Shown here: piece after piece, positions 51,401 through 57,825 of the stretch
Layout of the letters: every line of letters begins with the position of its first letter
Position numbering within the stretch: position 1 is the stretch's first letter
Assembly: GCF_964355755.1 (NCBI RefSeq)
Contig: NC_092675.1
Location: 23,474,412 to 23,538,411, forward strand
Reading direction: 5' to 3'
DNA from: Antedon mediterranea
Lineage: Eukaryota; Echinodermata; Crinoidea; Comatulida; Antedonidae
Length of the DNA stretch: 64,000 nt
Notes under the pieces: generated by a model
Told to the model about the DNA's origin: nothing
Databases searched by the model: none
What the model saw: only the letters and a program-made list of their open reading frames with translations
Made by a program: the position numbers and the translations under genes

Positions 51401-52763
51401 CTATTAGTACTATCTTGGGTGGTCATATCGAATCACCTTTTGATCGTTAGTCATTCCGAGGCCGAATAAGATGGTTATCTTCGTTGTTTCAACAAGTCCA
51501 CACCCTGTATGCTTCTCTTTTTTTTTACTAAAATTATCTTTGTATTAAACCTTTCAATTTTCCCGAAATTATTTTTGAATTTTGATTTTCGTTGACTCTG
51601 GACTATTTATGTGTAAAAAGCTTGCAGAAAATAAAAACATACAGTATTTTTTATTGGCAGCAGAAAATGATACACAAAATATGGTATATTAAAATTTATA
51701 AATATCGTACAGTATTTACGCACTATATTTTTTCGAGCACCATTTTTTATGTCAAAAATATATCGTATAACTGTATTTAGAAAATGTGTAACATGGTAGT
51801 TCATAAAATTTGATTTGTCAAAAGTGGGAGCACACGCAAAAACCTACAGTAACCCAGACAAAAATCACTATACTGTAGTAGTTTAGCCAAAAACCCAGAA
51901 CGTAAAAATATCGAGCACCTGCCATGTACGTTTCCACATCCATATCTTTCTGGTTTACGATAATATTTGGCCACGTTTTATTGATTGACTTTATTCAAAA
52001 TTCTCTAATAAAAATGGACATAAAAAACATAAAAATGTACATGAAAAACAACATAAATAGTTACTGTAAAAAGAGAAAATCAGAATAATCCATTATTTAA
52101 CGTTTGTTCCTAAAAGGCGTCGCGATAAAATAAACTTCTTGCATTTTGAAAGTTTATTTTATCACGAGTCAACCAACAATTTCTATCGGGAACAATTTCA
52201 TCTAATCTATCACAAATTGTTATACCGATATTTGCTTGGTATCACACACTCACCCCTCTCATTTCGGGCAAGAGGGTTGCTATTATAAGCAACAAAATAT
52301 TTAATAATAGTGATGCACATTTCAGAAATCCTGGATCTGTTCCTTCTTAGTGGCTGCGGCACAATTAATTGATAAAACGAATCATTCTTCTTACCTGTGC
52401 GAGATCAATAGTAAGGTTTACTTTGCTGTAATCGAATGACCGAGAGAGTGGCGGACTCTGCCACCATTTCTCAGTGCCATCAATGGCATACTCTGCTGGA
52501 TGAGCTCGAAGGGAATCTCCAGTCTCGCAGTAGTCACAATATTGGCCATCCACTATGTCTTGTTCATTGTATCGAAAGCTGTTCACTCCTGTATTCCCTG
52601 CCAATTTACAATAGAGTTCTGCCTCACCTTCATCTGCACACGTAGAAGTTGCAGAAATTGATTTACCTTCAGCAATGTTAAAATATGGGGGAACAAGAAC
52701 GCCAGTAGTCTGGCATAATGAATTTGCAACTAAGCAAGATAAAATTAAAAGCAAAATCTTCAT
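11894..52763 (-). CDS. LAMA5-like: Laminin subunit alpha, alpha-5 type; complete gene of 69 coding exons
   Basis: One gene reads right to left from the ATG at 52761-52763 to the TAA at 11894-11896. I placed 69 coding exons (listed in the domain entries); phases agree at every junction, giving 10,785 coding bases and 3,594 residues. Human laminin alpha-5 has 3,695 residues. Laminin alpha chains join a beta and a gamma chain through a coiled coil to form the secreted basement-membrane trimer. The LN domain polymerises the network and the LG domains bind integrins and dystroglycan. The order LN, LE, domain IVb, LE, domain IVa, LE, coiled coil, LG1-5 fits the alpha3/alpha5 clade; alpha1/2 chains lack the large IVb insert. 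The alternative start 27 codons upstream (52842-52844) would bury the signal peptide; the chosen ATG has A at -3 and begins [18 protein letters not shown]. Confidence 0.96.
15680..20638 (-). CDS. LAMA5-like: Laminin alpha: LG1, LG2 and LG3 domains (exons 53-62)
   Basis: Exons 20489-20638, 19996-20129, 19493-19640, 18714-18838, 18244-18561, 17763-17870, 17388-17511, 16809-16949, 16244-16383, 15680-15829, coding residues about 2654-3165. Approximate boundaries are LG1 2654-2838, LG2 2839-3022 and LG3 from 3023. Each shows the LG sandwich landmarks: GLLFFNGG or GLLFYSG early, [10 protein letters not shown] or [12 protein letters not shown] in the middle, [10 protein letters not shown] or PLVLGRG before the last strands, and a GC(L/I) motif near the end. 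LG1-3 of alpha chains form the main integrin-binding module. Confidence 0.95.
16419..16471. repeat. T-rich low-complexity tract
   Basis: About 50 bases of almost pure T with scattered A, inside a laminin intron. Confidence 0.8.
20160..20220 (+). mobile_element. Short fragment of a family 1 SINE
   Basis: The block ATGGTTCTTATGGTAGAACC followed by TCTTCTTTGAGGTAAACC resembles the plus-strand family 1 body. Nothing else of the element remains. Confidence 0.35.
20725..25518 (-). CDS. LAMA5-like: Laminin alpha: long-arm coiled-coil region (exons 44-52)
   Basis: Exons 25408-25518, 25058-25169, 24179-24337, 23684-23877, 23025-23438, 22365-22455, 21933-22049, 21340-21522, 20725-20879, coding residues about 2142-2653. 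There is almost no cysteine and a heptad-like pattern of A, L, I and V with many E, K, Q and N, as expected for laminin domains I and II. Examples are [36 protein letters not shown] and [18 protein letters not shown], the last sitting directly before LG1 as in human alpha-5 (ELIAQARGAAS). The region assembles with beta and gamma chains. It is the least conserved part of the protein, so its exons rest mainly on frame, splice sites and position. Confidence 0.93.
24366..24690 (+). mobile_element. tRNA-derived SINE, family 1, near-complete copy in a laminin intron
   Basis: The head reads GTGGCCGAGCGGTTAAG (A box, leucine/serine tRNA-like), followed about 45 bases later by GGTTCAAGGCTC (B box). 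A family-specific body follows, containing CTGGTGGTAGAACGAGTC and TCGAGACGAGTAGGGGG, then a tail of CAAT repeats. A second copy on the minus strand at 62785-63137 shares the whole body, which shows that it is a dispersed element. Confidence 0.8.
24765..25025 (-). mobile_element. 5S rRNA-derived SINE-like element, decayed
   Basis: Positions 24924-25025 on the minus strand retain GTTAAGCAATGTTGGGCC and TGGGAATATCGCGTCTGGTG, the same 5S-like head as at 32771-32880 but more diverged. Downstream there is a non-5S body (to about 24765) with GGTATGGGTTCCATACTG and CCTTAGGCAAGATGCTTTA. A 5S head plus an unrelated body is the layout of SINE3-type elements. Confidence 0.6.
25868..28698 (-). CDS. LAMA5-like: Laminin alpha: C-terminal LE modules and start of the coiled coil (exons 37-43)
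   Basis: Exons 28597-28698, 28121-28248, 27723-27812, 27169-27383, 26808-26908, 26462-26642, 25868-26145, coding residues about 1777-2141. They carry LE modules such as [44 protein letters not shown] and [17 protein letters not shown]. Exon 43 also contains [17 protein letters not shown]. The cysteine pair CDSC matches the CDHC pair in human alpha-5 where the three chains are disulfide-linked at the top of the coiled coil. Confidence 0.94.
26235..26375 (-). mobile_element. Fragment of a family 1 SINE
   Basis: Only short blocks are shared with the family 1 body (ACTAGTACA, CCCCTACTC, GGTTCTACCACCAGAA), in the right order. This is a weak call. Confidence 0.4.
27548..27673 (+). mobile_element. 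Partial family 2 SINE copy
   Basis: Shares TACGATTTACGATCCTCGCA, CATGTGATGCAGTTTCA and TTTACATAGGCTATGTAATA, in order, with the reverse complement of 61583-61700. The tRNA-like head is absent. It lies in the laminin intron next to exon 39. Confidence 0.65.
28944..30886 (-). CDS. LAMA5-like: Laminin alpha: domain IVa / L4 (laminin IV type A), with an RGD motif (exons 32-36)
   Basis: Exons 30734-30886, 30283-30402, 29867-29947, 29327-29445, 28944-29052, coding residues about 1583-1776. The domain begins MEGWNVTN and contains [32 protein letters not shown] and [20 protein letters not shown], the standard L4 landmarks. An RGD lies at residues 1653-1655 (30337-30345), just after GGKLRYRV. Human alpha-5 also has an RGD shortly after its GGTLRYEL, and that domain is reported to bind integrins through RGD. 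Exon 36 returns to LE sequence ([14 protein letters not shown]). Confidence 0.95.
29545..29620 (-). repeat. Diverged relative of the GGTC repeat
   Basis: On the minus strand it reads TTAGTCGCTATGTCGGTCTG with repeated GTCTGTCGGTC units and ends near GCACGCGAC. The flanking words match the GGTC repeat family, but the middle is expanded. Confidence 0.45.
31259..33213 (-). CDS. LAMA5-like: Laminin alpha: middle LE modules (exons 28-31)
   Basis: Exons 33005-33213, 32396-32526, 31929-32144, 31259-31399, coding residues about 1350-1582. The first exon starts with the end of domain IVb ([20 protein letters not shown]) and then enters LE repeats: [36 protein letters not shown] and [18 protein letters not shown]. 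The last exon ends in [10 protein letters not shown], the usual lead-in to the laminin IV type A insert. Confidence 0.95.
32771..32880 (-). repeat. 5S rRNA-derived sequence (SINE or pseudogene)
   Basis: The minus strand reads AGTTGAGCAATGTTGGGCC, then GGTTAGAGCTTGGACGGGAG and TGGGAATATCAGGTGCTGT. These line up with the internal control region and 3' half of eukaryotic 5S rRNA over about 110 bases. Many substitutions and the intronic position argue against a working 5S gene. Confidence 0.75.
33316..39499 (-). CDS. LAMA5-like: Laminin alpha: alpha3/alpha5-type domain IVb (exons 16-27)
   Basis: Exons 39340-39499, 38869-38992, 38250-38395, 37928-38022, 37444-37612, 36295-36455, 35792-35903, 35589-35674, 34749-34893, 34170-34296, 33803-33951, 33316-33431. 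They encode residues about 820-1349, a cysteine-poor block seen only in alpha-3/alpha-5-type chains. Recognisable points are [19 protein letters not shown] at the start, [20 protein letters not shown], the tandem beta-rich segments ending [13 protein letters not shown] and [15 protein letters not shown], and the [11 protein letters not shown] motif. Human alpha-5 has matching elements in the same order (HYLPDLHH, LLPSAYYEA, CPHGYGCRTLVV). The function of this globular block is less defined than that of LN or LG. Confidence 0.93.
33560..33632. repeat. Short purine minisatellite (GGATAG-type units)
   Basis: Imperfect repeats of GGATAGG(GC)GGA, for example GAGGATAGGGCGGAGAATAGG. It lies in the laminin intron between exons 26 and 27. 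Confidence 0.6.
34967..35290. mobile_element. MITE with an internal ~148-bp tandem duplication
   Basis: The sequence GCAGGAATGTATACAGTGTG begins at 34967 and again at 35115; the two units share TAGTGATACGACATCAT and CCATGGGCACATCACAT. The right end (TAGTGTAGACAGAGCTTTA, ending 35290) is the inverse of TAAAGCTCTGTTTACACTA at 35021. The same family is at 58715-58863. Confidence 0.65.
36022..36235 (-). mobile_element. Decayed family 1 SINE copy
   Basis: Contains CTACTCGTCTCGAAAGATGT, GGACCTATGG and GACTCGTTCTACCACTAGCA in the order of the minus-strand family 1 SINE. The tRNA-like head is degraded. It lies in a laminin intron. Confidence 0.65.
36911..37366. mobile_element. Inverted-repeat element with CACACCAAAACTC termini
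   Basis: Starts ATACCCCTTTCACACCAAAA and ends with the inverse (TTTTGGTGTGAAAGGGGTAT). Near both ends is the palindromic word GGAGTGTCTCCGGAG. Internal copies of CCTTTCACAC near 37192 and 37296 suggest nested duplication of the terminus. 456 bp, no ORF. Confidence 0.7.
38672..38775 (+). repeat. Interspersed ~110-bp repeat with a GGTC run, copy 2
   Basis: Shares TAGTCGCATGCAAACGCGAC, AGCTCACTATG, GGTCGGTAAACACTAACTC and CTGCAGCCATGTATATGGCC with 5283-5396; the GGTC run is shorter. A looser relative with GACAGACC units is at 29545-29620 on the opposite strand. Confidence 0.75.
39063..39149. repeat. Foldback repeat with ~33-base arms in a laminin intron
   Basis: The left arm contains GTACACCATGTATATTAG and TTCTGAAAA; the right arm contains their inverses, TTTTCAGAA and CTAATATACATGGTGTAC. 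The loop is about 18 bases and the pairing nearly perfect. Confidence 0.7.
39810..46402 (-). CDS. LAMA5-like: Laminin alpha: N-terminal LE (laminin EGF-like) array (exons 4-15)
   Basis: Exons 46284-46402, 45914-46004, 45441-45575, 44839-44976, 44364-44501, 43618-43755, 42814-42951, 41817-41954, 41347-41420, 40753-40905, 40299-40404, 39810-39909. They encode residues about 330-819, a rod of eight-cysteine LE modules (repeating C.C...G.C...TG.C.C...G..C..C..G(F/Y)). Exons 7-11 are each exactly 138 bases with phase-1 borders and carry one LE period each. Exons 4-5 and 12-14 make modules split over two exons, as in vertebrate alpha-5. The array is an extended spacer between LN and domain IVb. Confidence 0.95.
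40147..40285. repeat. ~47-bp tandem repeat, about 2.6 copies
   Basis: CTCTCTGGGTAACCT recurs with GAAGGTAGGCCTACATGGAG and GACTCCAA blocks, the last copy being truncated. It ends about 14 bases from laminin exon 14. Confidence 0.7.
40559..40733 (-). pseudogene. Decayed LINE reverse-transcriptase C-terminus
   Basis: On the minus strand one frame reads [13 protein letters not shown] and another, after a frameshift, reads [19 protein letters not shown]..........FK.RLD is the usual C-terminal signature of non-LTR retrotransposon ORF2 proteins. Only the last ~55 codons remain and the frame is broken. Confidence 0.6.
42161..42792. mobile_element. Terminal-inverted-repeat element, TAGAGTTCTG family
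   Basis: Starts TAGAGTTCTGTGGTGTGACG and ends with the inverse (GTGATGTCAGCACCGCAGAA, CTCTA). The subterminal GGCGCTGC is also inverted, and duplicated on the right (CAGCGCCACCTACCGTC twice). The interior resembles a retroelement 3' tail. 632 bp, no ORF. Confidence 0.65.
43134..43168. repeat. Hexanucleotide microsatellite (ATCTGT)n
   Basis: About six ATCTGT units directly follow GACAATAAATGA, so this is probably the tail of a small retroelement whose body is the preceding ~100 bases. Confidence 0.75.
43811..44002. repeat. 64-bp minisatellite, three copies
   Basis: Three direct copies (43811-43874, 43875-43938, 43939-44002), each starting GTAACATTGCC and containing GGTCGACACTGG (GCAGTCGACACTGG in the first) and TATACAACAGCACA. 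They differ at only a few sites. They lie in the laminin intron between exons 8 and 9. Confidence 0.9.
46681..52763 (-). CDS. LAMA5-like: Laminin alpha: signal peptide and LN domain (exons 1-3)
   Basis: Exons 52395-52763, 47449-47685, 46681-47065. Residues 1-18 form a hydrophobic signal peptide. Residues about 22-272 are the LN domain, which drives laminin polymerisation at the N-terminal short arm. Hallmarks are [18 protein letters not shown] near the start, the CDYC pair, [29 protein letters not shown] just after the first intron, and [17 protein letters not shown] at the end. These agree closely with the alpha-5 LN family. Exon 3 also encodes the first LE module, including the CNGHANACD and CCPGF motifs. 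The first intron (47686-52394, 4.7 kb) is the largest in the gene. Confidence 0.96.
49507..50137. mobile_element. Terminal-inverted-repeat element, TTAAAGACCCCTTCCCT family
   Basis: Starts TTAAAGACCCCTTCCCTGCA and ends with the inverse (ACGTAGGGAAGGGGTCTTTA), 631 bp apart. The interior has no ORF but includes a CpG-richer patch around 49650-49980. It sits in the first laminin intron. Confidence 0.75.
50620..50895 (-). mobile_element. Decayed reverse-oriented copy of the GATGTATTGTCCCCC element
   Basis: Shares CAAATTGGCTGCC, ACAGAAGTGATT, AAAACTACAAAATAG and TTTTTGGGGGACA, in order, with the reverse complement of 56917-57248. Its termini are degraded. Confidence 0.6.
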
Positions 52764-53089
52764 CTTGCCTACTGACAGCACAACCTCAGCCGTCGCACCA
52801 CTCTTGTTGAATGAGATCGGTCTCAAAATCGCAGCATGCATCATTCATCGAGCCACAGCAGGCACATTACATTCCAATGCTTAAAGAATTTACGACTATA
52901 CCAAACCTTTGTTTTAATGGGTAACATAAAATATACATTATATAATGCCTCCTAAATTACCATACGCACTCATCTAACATTAACAAAATTCGTTCATGAT
53001 TCTTATCAGTATAATCTATAGTTATTTTACTAACGAATCAAACATTTCCTAATGACAAAGAAATAAACTTAAAATGCAATTGCCTCCTG

Positions 53090-53452
53090 TTTGTAAATGG
53101 AATACTCTGGTACAGTATTCTCTTTACAAAATCTAGGGTATCTCTCTTTAGGAAAGAGGGCGCCGTAAGTTTTAATATTATTATTATTTTTTTTTTTATG
53201 ATATCCTGTATTTTTGTTTTGTTTATTTATTTTTTTACTTGGGTTTCTGTTTTGTTTTTGTTATTGTACAGTTTAAGTAGTATGTATTTGCATACAGATT
53301 TATTTAATCAATTAGTTTACATTTTGTTTTGATGTTGTGTATTTAGTACTGTATTTAGAACCTGTGGCTATTTCAATTTTGTCTGTAGAATGGATGCACT
53401 GATATACTAAAGGTGATTCCTATGAATAAATAAAATAAATAAAACAAGTTTT
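53090..53452 (+). mobile_element. Probable non-LTR retrotransposon 3' tail
   Basis: A stretch with GGAAAGAGGGCGCC followed by T-rich sequence ends in CCTATGAATAAATAAAATAA, the usual look of a LINE 3' UTR and tail. No coding part is present. Confidence 0.4.
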
Positions 53453-55345
53453 ATAAACTAGAAAGCAGTCGATTGCAAAAGGACTATACTAAAACAATCT
53501 CTGCATGGGTATTCTGAATCGTCTTAAAATTAACATTAACATTATTTCACATTGAGACGAATTTTAAAAATATTTTAAGAGTTCAAATTAAATTTGTGTT
53601 TAATTGTCGTTTGTTGTGATCCCGATCACATCGAATCGACCACGTAGATTGATGCCATCGTTATGGTAAGGAGGAGGAATACACAAGTACGACTATAAAT
53701 ATTTAAAACAAAGGGGTTACGATAAGGGTAGGTTCCAAGAACAAAATCGTTTTCTTTCCTTTTAGTGATGGTCTTCAACTTTGGAAAGAGGTAGGCCAAC
53801 TGTATGGCTATATATTACATTTAATTAAATGATCTTGGGTTTAGATTCTTCGTCCCAAGATAATAATAAAAATAATATTTATTCGGCAAAAGTTCTTAAA
53901 AGTAGGTTTTACATAATAACATTATATTATAATATTTCAATTATCAGTGTTCTTTTCGTTGCATACATTCCCAAATAGTAGATACATTTTTCCGGATGAT
54001 TTAAGTAAATTAGAACAATGGAGCAGCAAGTGTTTCTTGTATGAATAATCACAATTTCATCTAATTCATGGAAAACACACCTATGTTGAGAAGGATGTAT
54101 TTATGGCTTGTTACATCTGTACAACTAAAGTTTCTAAAGCATGCAACAAAGGCAAATTCTATTTTCCGGGTTTCCGACATTATTATGAACAAAAAAGATG
54201 TTGTTAGGCCCTAATTGGAACTCGATAGCTCAATGGAGTATGCTGTTTAGGCCTTGTCACCTTCTCAAATAGTTATTAAAGTATTTGAAAATTTCCAAAG
54301 ATGTGTAACAAAACTTGTCCCTTAATTATGAAATTTGCCATTTGAAATTTGTCCGAACACGCCTGTCTACTAAACTAACTAGGAGAGAAATCAAACGCAA
54401 CAATTTCTCGTAGCCAGTAAAAGTTAATTCTTTCAAAAACAAATGCAGAGAGTAGGAGGTAGAATATCTTACGAGTTTTACCAAAGAACTTATAACACGA
54501 ATAAAGTTTATATTAATATTTTAGTACTGCAAGTGTTGTGTTCTTTGGTTTTACTAATAGCCTCTTACAGTACAAACATATTAATATAACTTTACTCGTC
54601 CACAAGAACTTATGAATATTATCAGAATAACATTACCTCATCTTCTCGGATTTAATGAAAACAACAAACCGTAAAAGGTGCATTTTCCATGAATGCTGCT
54701 GACCATTAGTAGTGGGTGTTTGTTCCAAAGAGGATGCAACCGGGGATGCAACGAAAAATATCAGTGCGGATTGGAACAGTACGGAGATTTGTAACGGGAC
54801 GACGAGAGGGAACATCAATGAAAAAGTTGGGAATGGATGGGAACGTAATACACCTACAAATGTTACAACAAAGGACCATACAGTCAGGAGAAACATGGCA
54901 AAAGTCTTCCTACTTTCTAAGAGTGTTATCAGATAATCTATATTGTTATGTTTTGACAACTCTGAGATCACAGTGCTGATTTTTCTAAATTCTAAGTACT
55001 GCTTGACAAGTTTGTTAAAAGAGGATGGAGCTAATGAAGGTCTATGTTGGTCTGGGTTCCAGACGGAGTTTTGTTTTAATATTACTAAAAAGATAAATAT
55101 TTTGGCATATATGGCGTTTCATACGTATACTACTTGAGTTTGGATTTTCTGAAAAAAATCTAAATAAAAACAAATAAATCAAACAAAGACAATGAATACA
55201 GACTTGGGGCAAGTCTAGTCTATGGTATATAATTTCCCTCCAATATTTGCTTAAAATCGACGTTTGATCCAAAAATATTATTCATGAATTTACTAAGAAG
55301 ACGACTTTCAATAAAAATCATCTACTACTGTATTACCAAGGTATT

Positions 55346-55494
55346 TAAGCCGATTTTCCACTAGGCGAATCGAAGGCGTCAGTTAATACGCATGCGTAGA
55401 GAAGGATGTGGAAGATGTAAACATGAATACACATGCGTACAAACTGGCGCTTTCGATTCGCGCGAACAAATTCGCCTAGTGGAAAATCGGCTTA
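55346..55494. mobile_element. Foldback MITE, TAAGCCGATTTTCC family, copy 1
   Basis: Starts TAAGCCGATTTTCCACTAGG and ends with the inverse. The interior has ACGCATGCGTAG and CACATGCGTAC. It matches 60018-60181 almost throughout but lacks about 15 bases of the left arm. Confidence 0.75.
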
Positions 55495-55860
55495 TAGAGA
55501 TATTATAATATATCTATGTTTATAGTAAACTCTGTCAACAAAACAACAACTATACTTTATGGATTTAAGCTCATGTCTTTAATAAAAAAAAAACAACAGC
55601 ATCGTTTTTAACAAAACAAATTGTAAAACTAACAAAGGGAAACAATCACATTTTATGCTATATAATTAATAAATCAGTTAATAACAATAATACTAATTGG
55701 AAGATTTTATAAAGGGCTAAAATATTGTATCATTATTTATAATTAAAAGTTACCTAATTTGCAATTAATTTGTTATCACACAGTACATTAAACAATTAAA
55801 ATGCATTTTTATTGTAGGCCTATCATTTGTTCATTCATCTATAAAATAGAAATACAGAGT

Positions 55861-55992
55861 TAAGCTTGGTTTCCACAGTAGGGCCAAACGCAATCCAAGT
55901 ACTTTGACCAATCACGACGCGTACATAATCAGAACTGCTCCTTGTGATTTGTCAACTCTACGTCGTAGCATCCTAGTGGGAACCAAGCTTTA
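55861..55992. mobile_element. Small MITE with TAAGCTTGGTTTCCAC termini
   Basis: Starts TAAGCTTGGTTTCCAC and ends GTGGGAACCAAGCTTTA, its inverse, 132 bp in all. No other copy is in the window. Confidence 0.6.
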
Positions 55993-56169
55993 TGGGCAGA
56001 GTATGATGCTAATGTTGTTTGTTTATTGTCAGTTTTGTTTAGGAGACATGTAGTACACTAGAGATAAAAGTTGCTGTACTGTAGTATCAACTTAAGTATT
56101 TTGCCAAAGTTTAAATTGTCAGTGTCTGGCAAGATGTACGTTTAACCAATGACAGAAAAGCAGACAAGC

Positions 56170-56538
56170 TTAAAGGGCCATTTACACTACGATAAATATA
56201 TAAGCATGCATTTTTTTTACATAAATCAAAAGAAATAAGAAAAGTTTGCGTTGTAGAACGATAAGATAATCAATTATGCTGTCTTTGATAAAAATAAAGA
56301 TTTTTAAAATTCCAATCAAATGACGTCATGATAAATGAAAACGATAAAATCGTTGTATTGTCACGTTATTATTGCTCTTACTAATCATGACGTATGAAAA
56401 CATCATTTTCATCAAAGGAAGCATAGATGGTTATTCTATAGTTCTAGAATGAAAAGTGTTTATATCTCTTTTGTTTTATGTATGAAAAATGCACATTTGT
56501 CTATTTATCGTTATAGTCCTAGTGTAAGTGGGCCTTAA
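56170..56538. mobile_element. MITE with TTAAAGGGCCATTTACACTA termini
   Basis: The left end TTAAAGGGCCATTTACACTA and GATAAATA are mirrored at the right end by TATTTATCG and CTAGTGTAAGTGGGCCTTAA. About 369 bp, no ORF. Confidence 0.6.
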
Positions 56539-56916
56539 CACTTGGTGCTTTTCTTATACTATACACGTATTTGGCAGCACTGATTATTTACCATTCCAGT
56601 TAACAGCTATACAGCAACATACAGCATTTTGTTAATACAAGGTTTTCTTTCGGAAGTATTGATTACTATGTAATATGATACTGTTGTTCTAAAATGTATC
56701 TGTGGGCAACTTACATTATTTAATTTATTACACATAAAAATCATTGCTGTATTTTATACATTCTTCATTTTGTCAAGTTGATTACAATTCATTGAAATAC
56801 AAGTTTGAGAATGCACTGACTATCTGTGCATCATATTTGGTCATATATTAAAATCTTTAGTTCAAATTCTCATTAGTCAATCTATGTACCACCAACGGTT
56901 CAATGTTAAAATCTGC

Positions 56917-57248
56917 TTAAGATGTATTGTCCCCCAAAAATATGAAAAATGAAGATTAATTAAATCAGACTTTTAATATGTTATTTTGTAGTTTTAATAA
57001 AGTTAATCACTTCAGTAGAAAAAAAAACCGAAATAAAATAACAAAATAAATGGTTGAATTCAACCCAAAACCCATTGGCTGGCAGCCAATTTGACAATTT
57101 TTTTGCTTTAAATTACAGTTTTTTTCAGGTAAACACATTTTTTTCGATCCAATTTTTGGTCAAAGTGGATAATATTATGTTACATTAAAATGGCATAATA
57201 AAAAATGTTGTTAAGAATTATTTTTTCAGGGGGACAATACATCTTTAA
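56917..57248. mobile_element. MITE with GATGTATTGTCCCCC termini
   Basis: Starts TTAAGATGTATTGTCCCCC and ends GGGGGACAATACATCTTTAA. A related reverse copy is at 50620-50895. It lies a few hundred bases 3' of the FKBP gene. Confidence 0.75.
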
Positions 57249-57409
57249 CAAGTGACAGTATATTGTGATCTAAGAAATTTGTCACAATGCAGAAAGTGAA
57301 GTATATTGTACTTTTTACACATAAAATTACAAATTTCTTATCCTTTTTATGAGTAAAACATTAAATAAATCTTTCTCAATATTAAGGCAGATTTAAATGG
57401 CCTAAAACA

Positions 57410-57700
57410 TGTTTTCCACTGGGCGAATTTGTCTATGTGAATCAAAAGCATCAGCTTATATGCATACATATTTATTCTTTCATCTACCAGTCCTTCTCCT
57501 ATTCAGTTGAATAGTTTCTACTTTTTGCAAAGCGCAAAATTGCGCAACCAATTAGAGCTCGGGGAATGAGTTATGAGCACTCGTGCAAATTGAAAAGCTC
57601 ACGCAATGGAGTTCTTGCAGTGACAATGGTTAAGATGCATTTTCTCTGTGAAAACATTGGATTCACACAACTAATTTCTCATAATGGAAAACAGGCTTTA
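57410..57700. mobile_element. Strongly decayed copy of the TAAGCCGATTTTCC MITE
   Basis: Words TTTTCCACTGGGCGAATTTG and AAAGCATCAGCTTATATGCA on the left, and AATTTCTCATAATGGAAAAC followed by AGGCTTTA on the right, follow the MITE order with many substitutions and an insertion. It ends about 125 bases 3' of the FKBP stop codon, so it may fall in the 3' UTR. Confidence 0.5.
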
Positions 57701-57825
57701 GTTCATATATCTGGTGATGTGTGAATGTTGGTTGCACATTGATTGGAAAACATGGAAATTGGTTGCGACACTCATTAAGCGGAGAAGGCTGTACAACATG
57801 CATACTACGTAGAGGGCTCCAAACG

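Larger units (their letters stand above)
47686..52394. other. First intron of the laminin gene, 4.7 kb, mostly mobile-element sequence
   Basis: No exon-like sequence is seen between the two LN exons, and the LN domain is continuous across them. The intron contains a 631-bp inverted-repeat element (49507-50137), a reverse-oriented decayed copy of another (50620-50895) and AT-rich filler with a LINE-like poly(AATAAA) tail near 47920. Enhancers could sit here, but none can be identified by eye. Confidence 0.6.
52764..57825. other. Intergenic region between the laminin 5' end and the FKBP 3' end
   Basis: Five kilobases with no supported gene. The laminin promoter and 5' UTR should lie just above 52763, but no clear TATA box or leader exon is visible. 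The rest holds a LINE-like 3' tail (53090-53452), an unexplained ORF patch (54700-54980), and four small inverted-repeat elements plus one decayed copy between 55346 and 57700. Confidence 0.55.

Noticed and set aside
52764-52844. Upstream in-frame ATG extending the laminin start by 27 codons
   Set aside because: It would place a polar leader before the clear signal peptide; the inner ATG has a good context and gives the expected secretory N-terminus.
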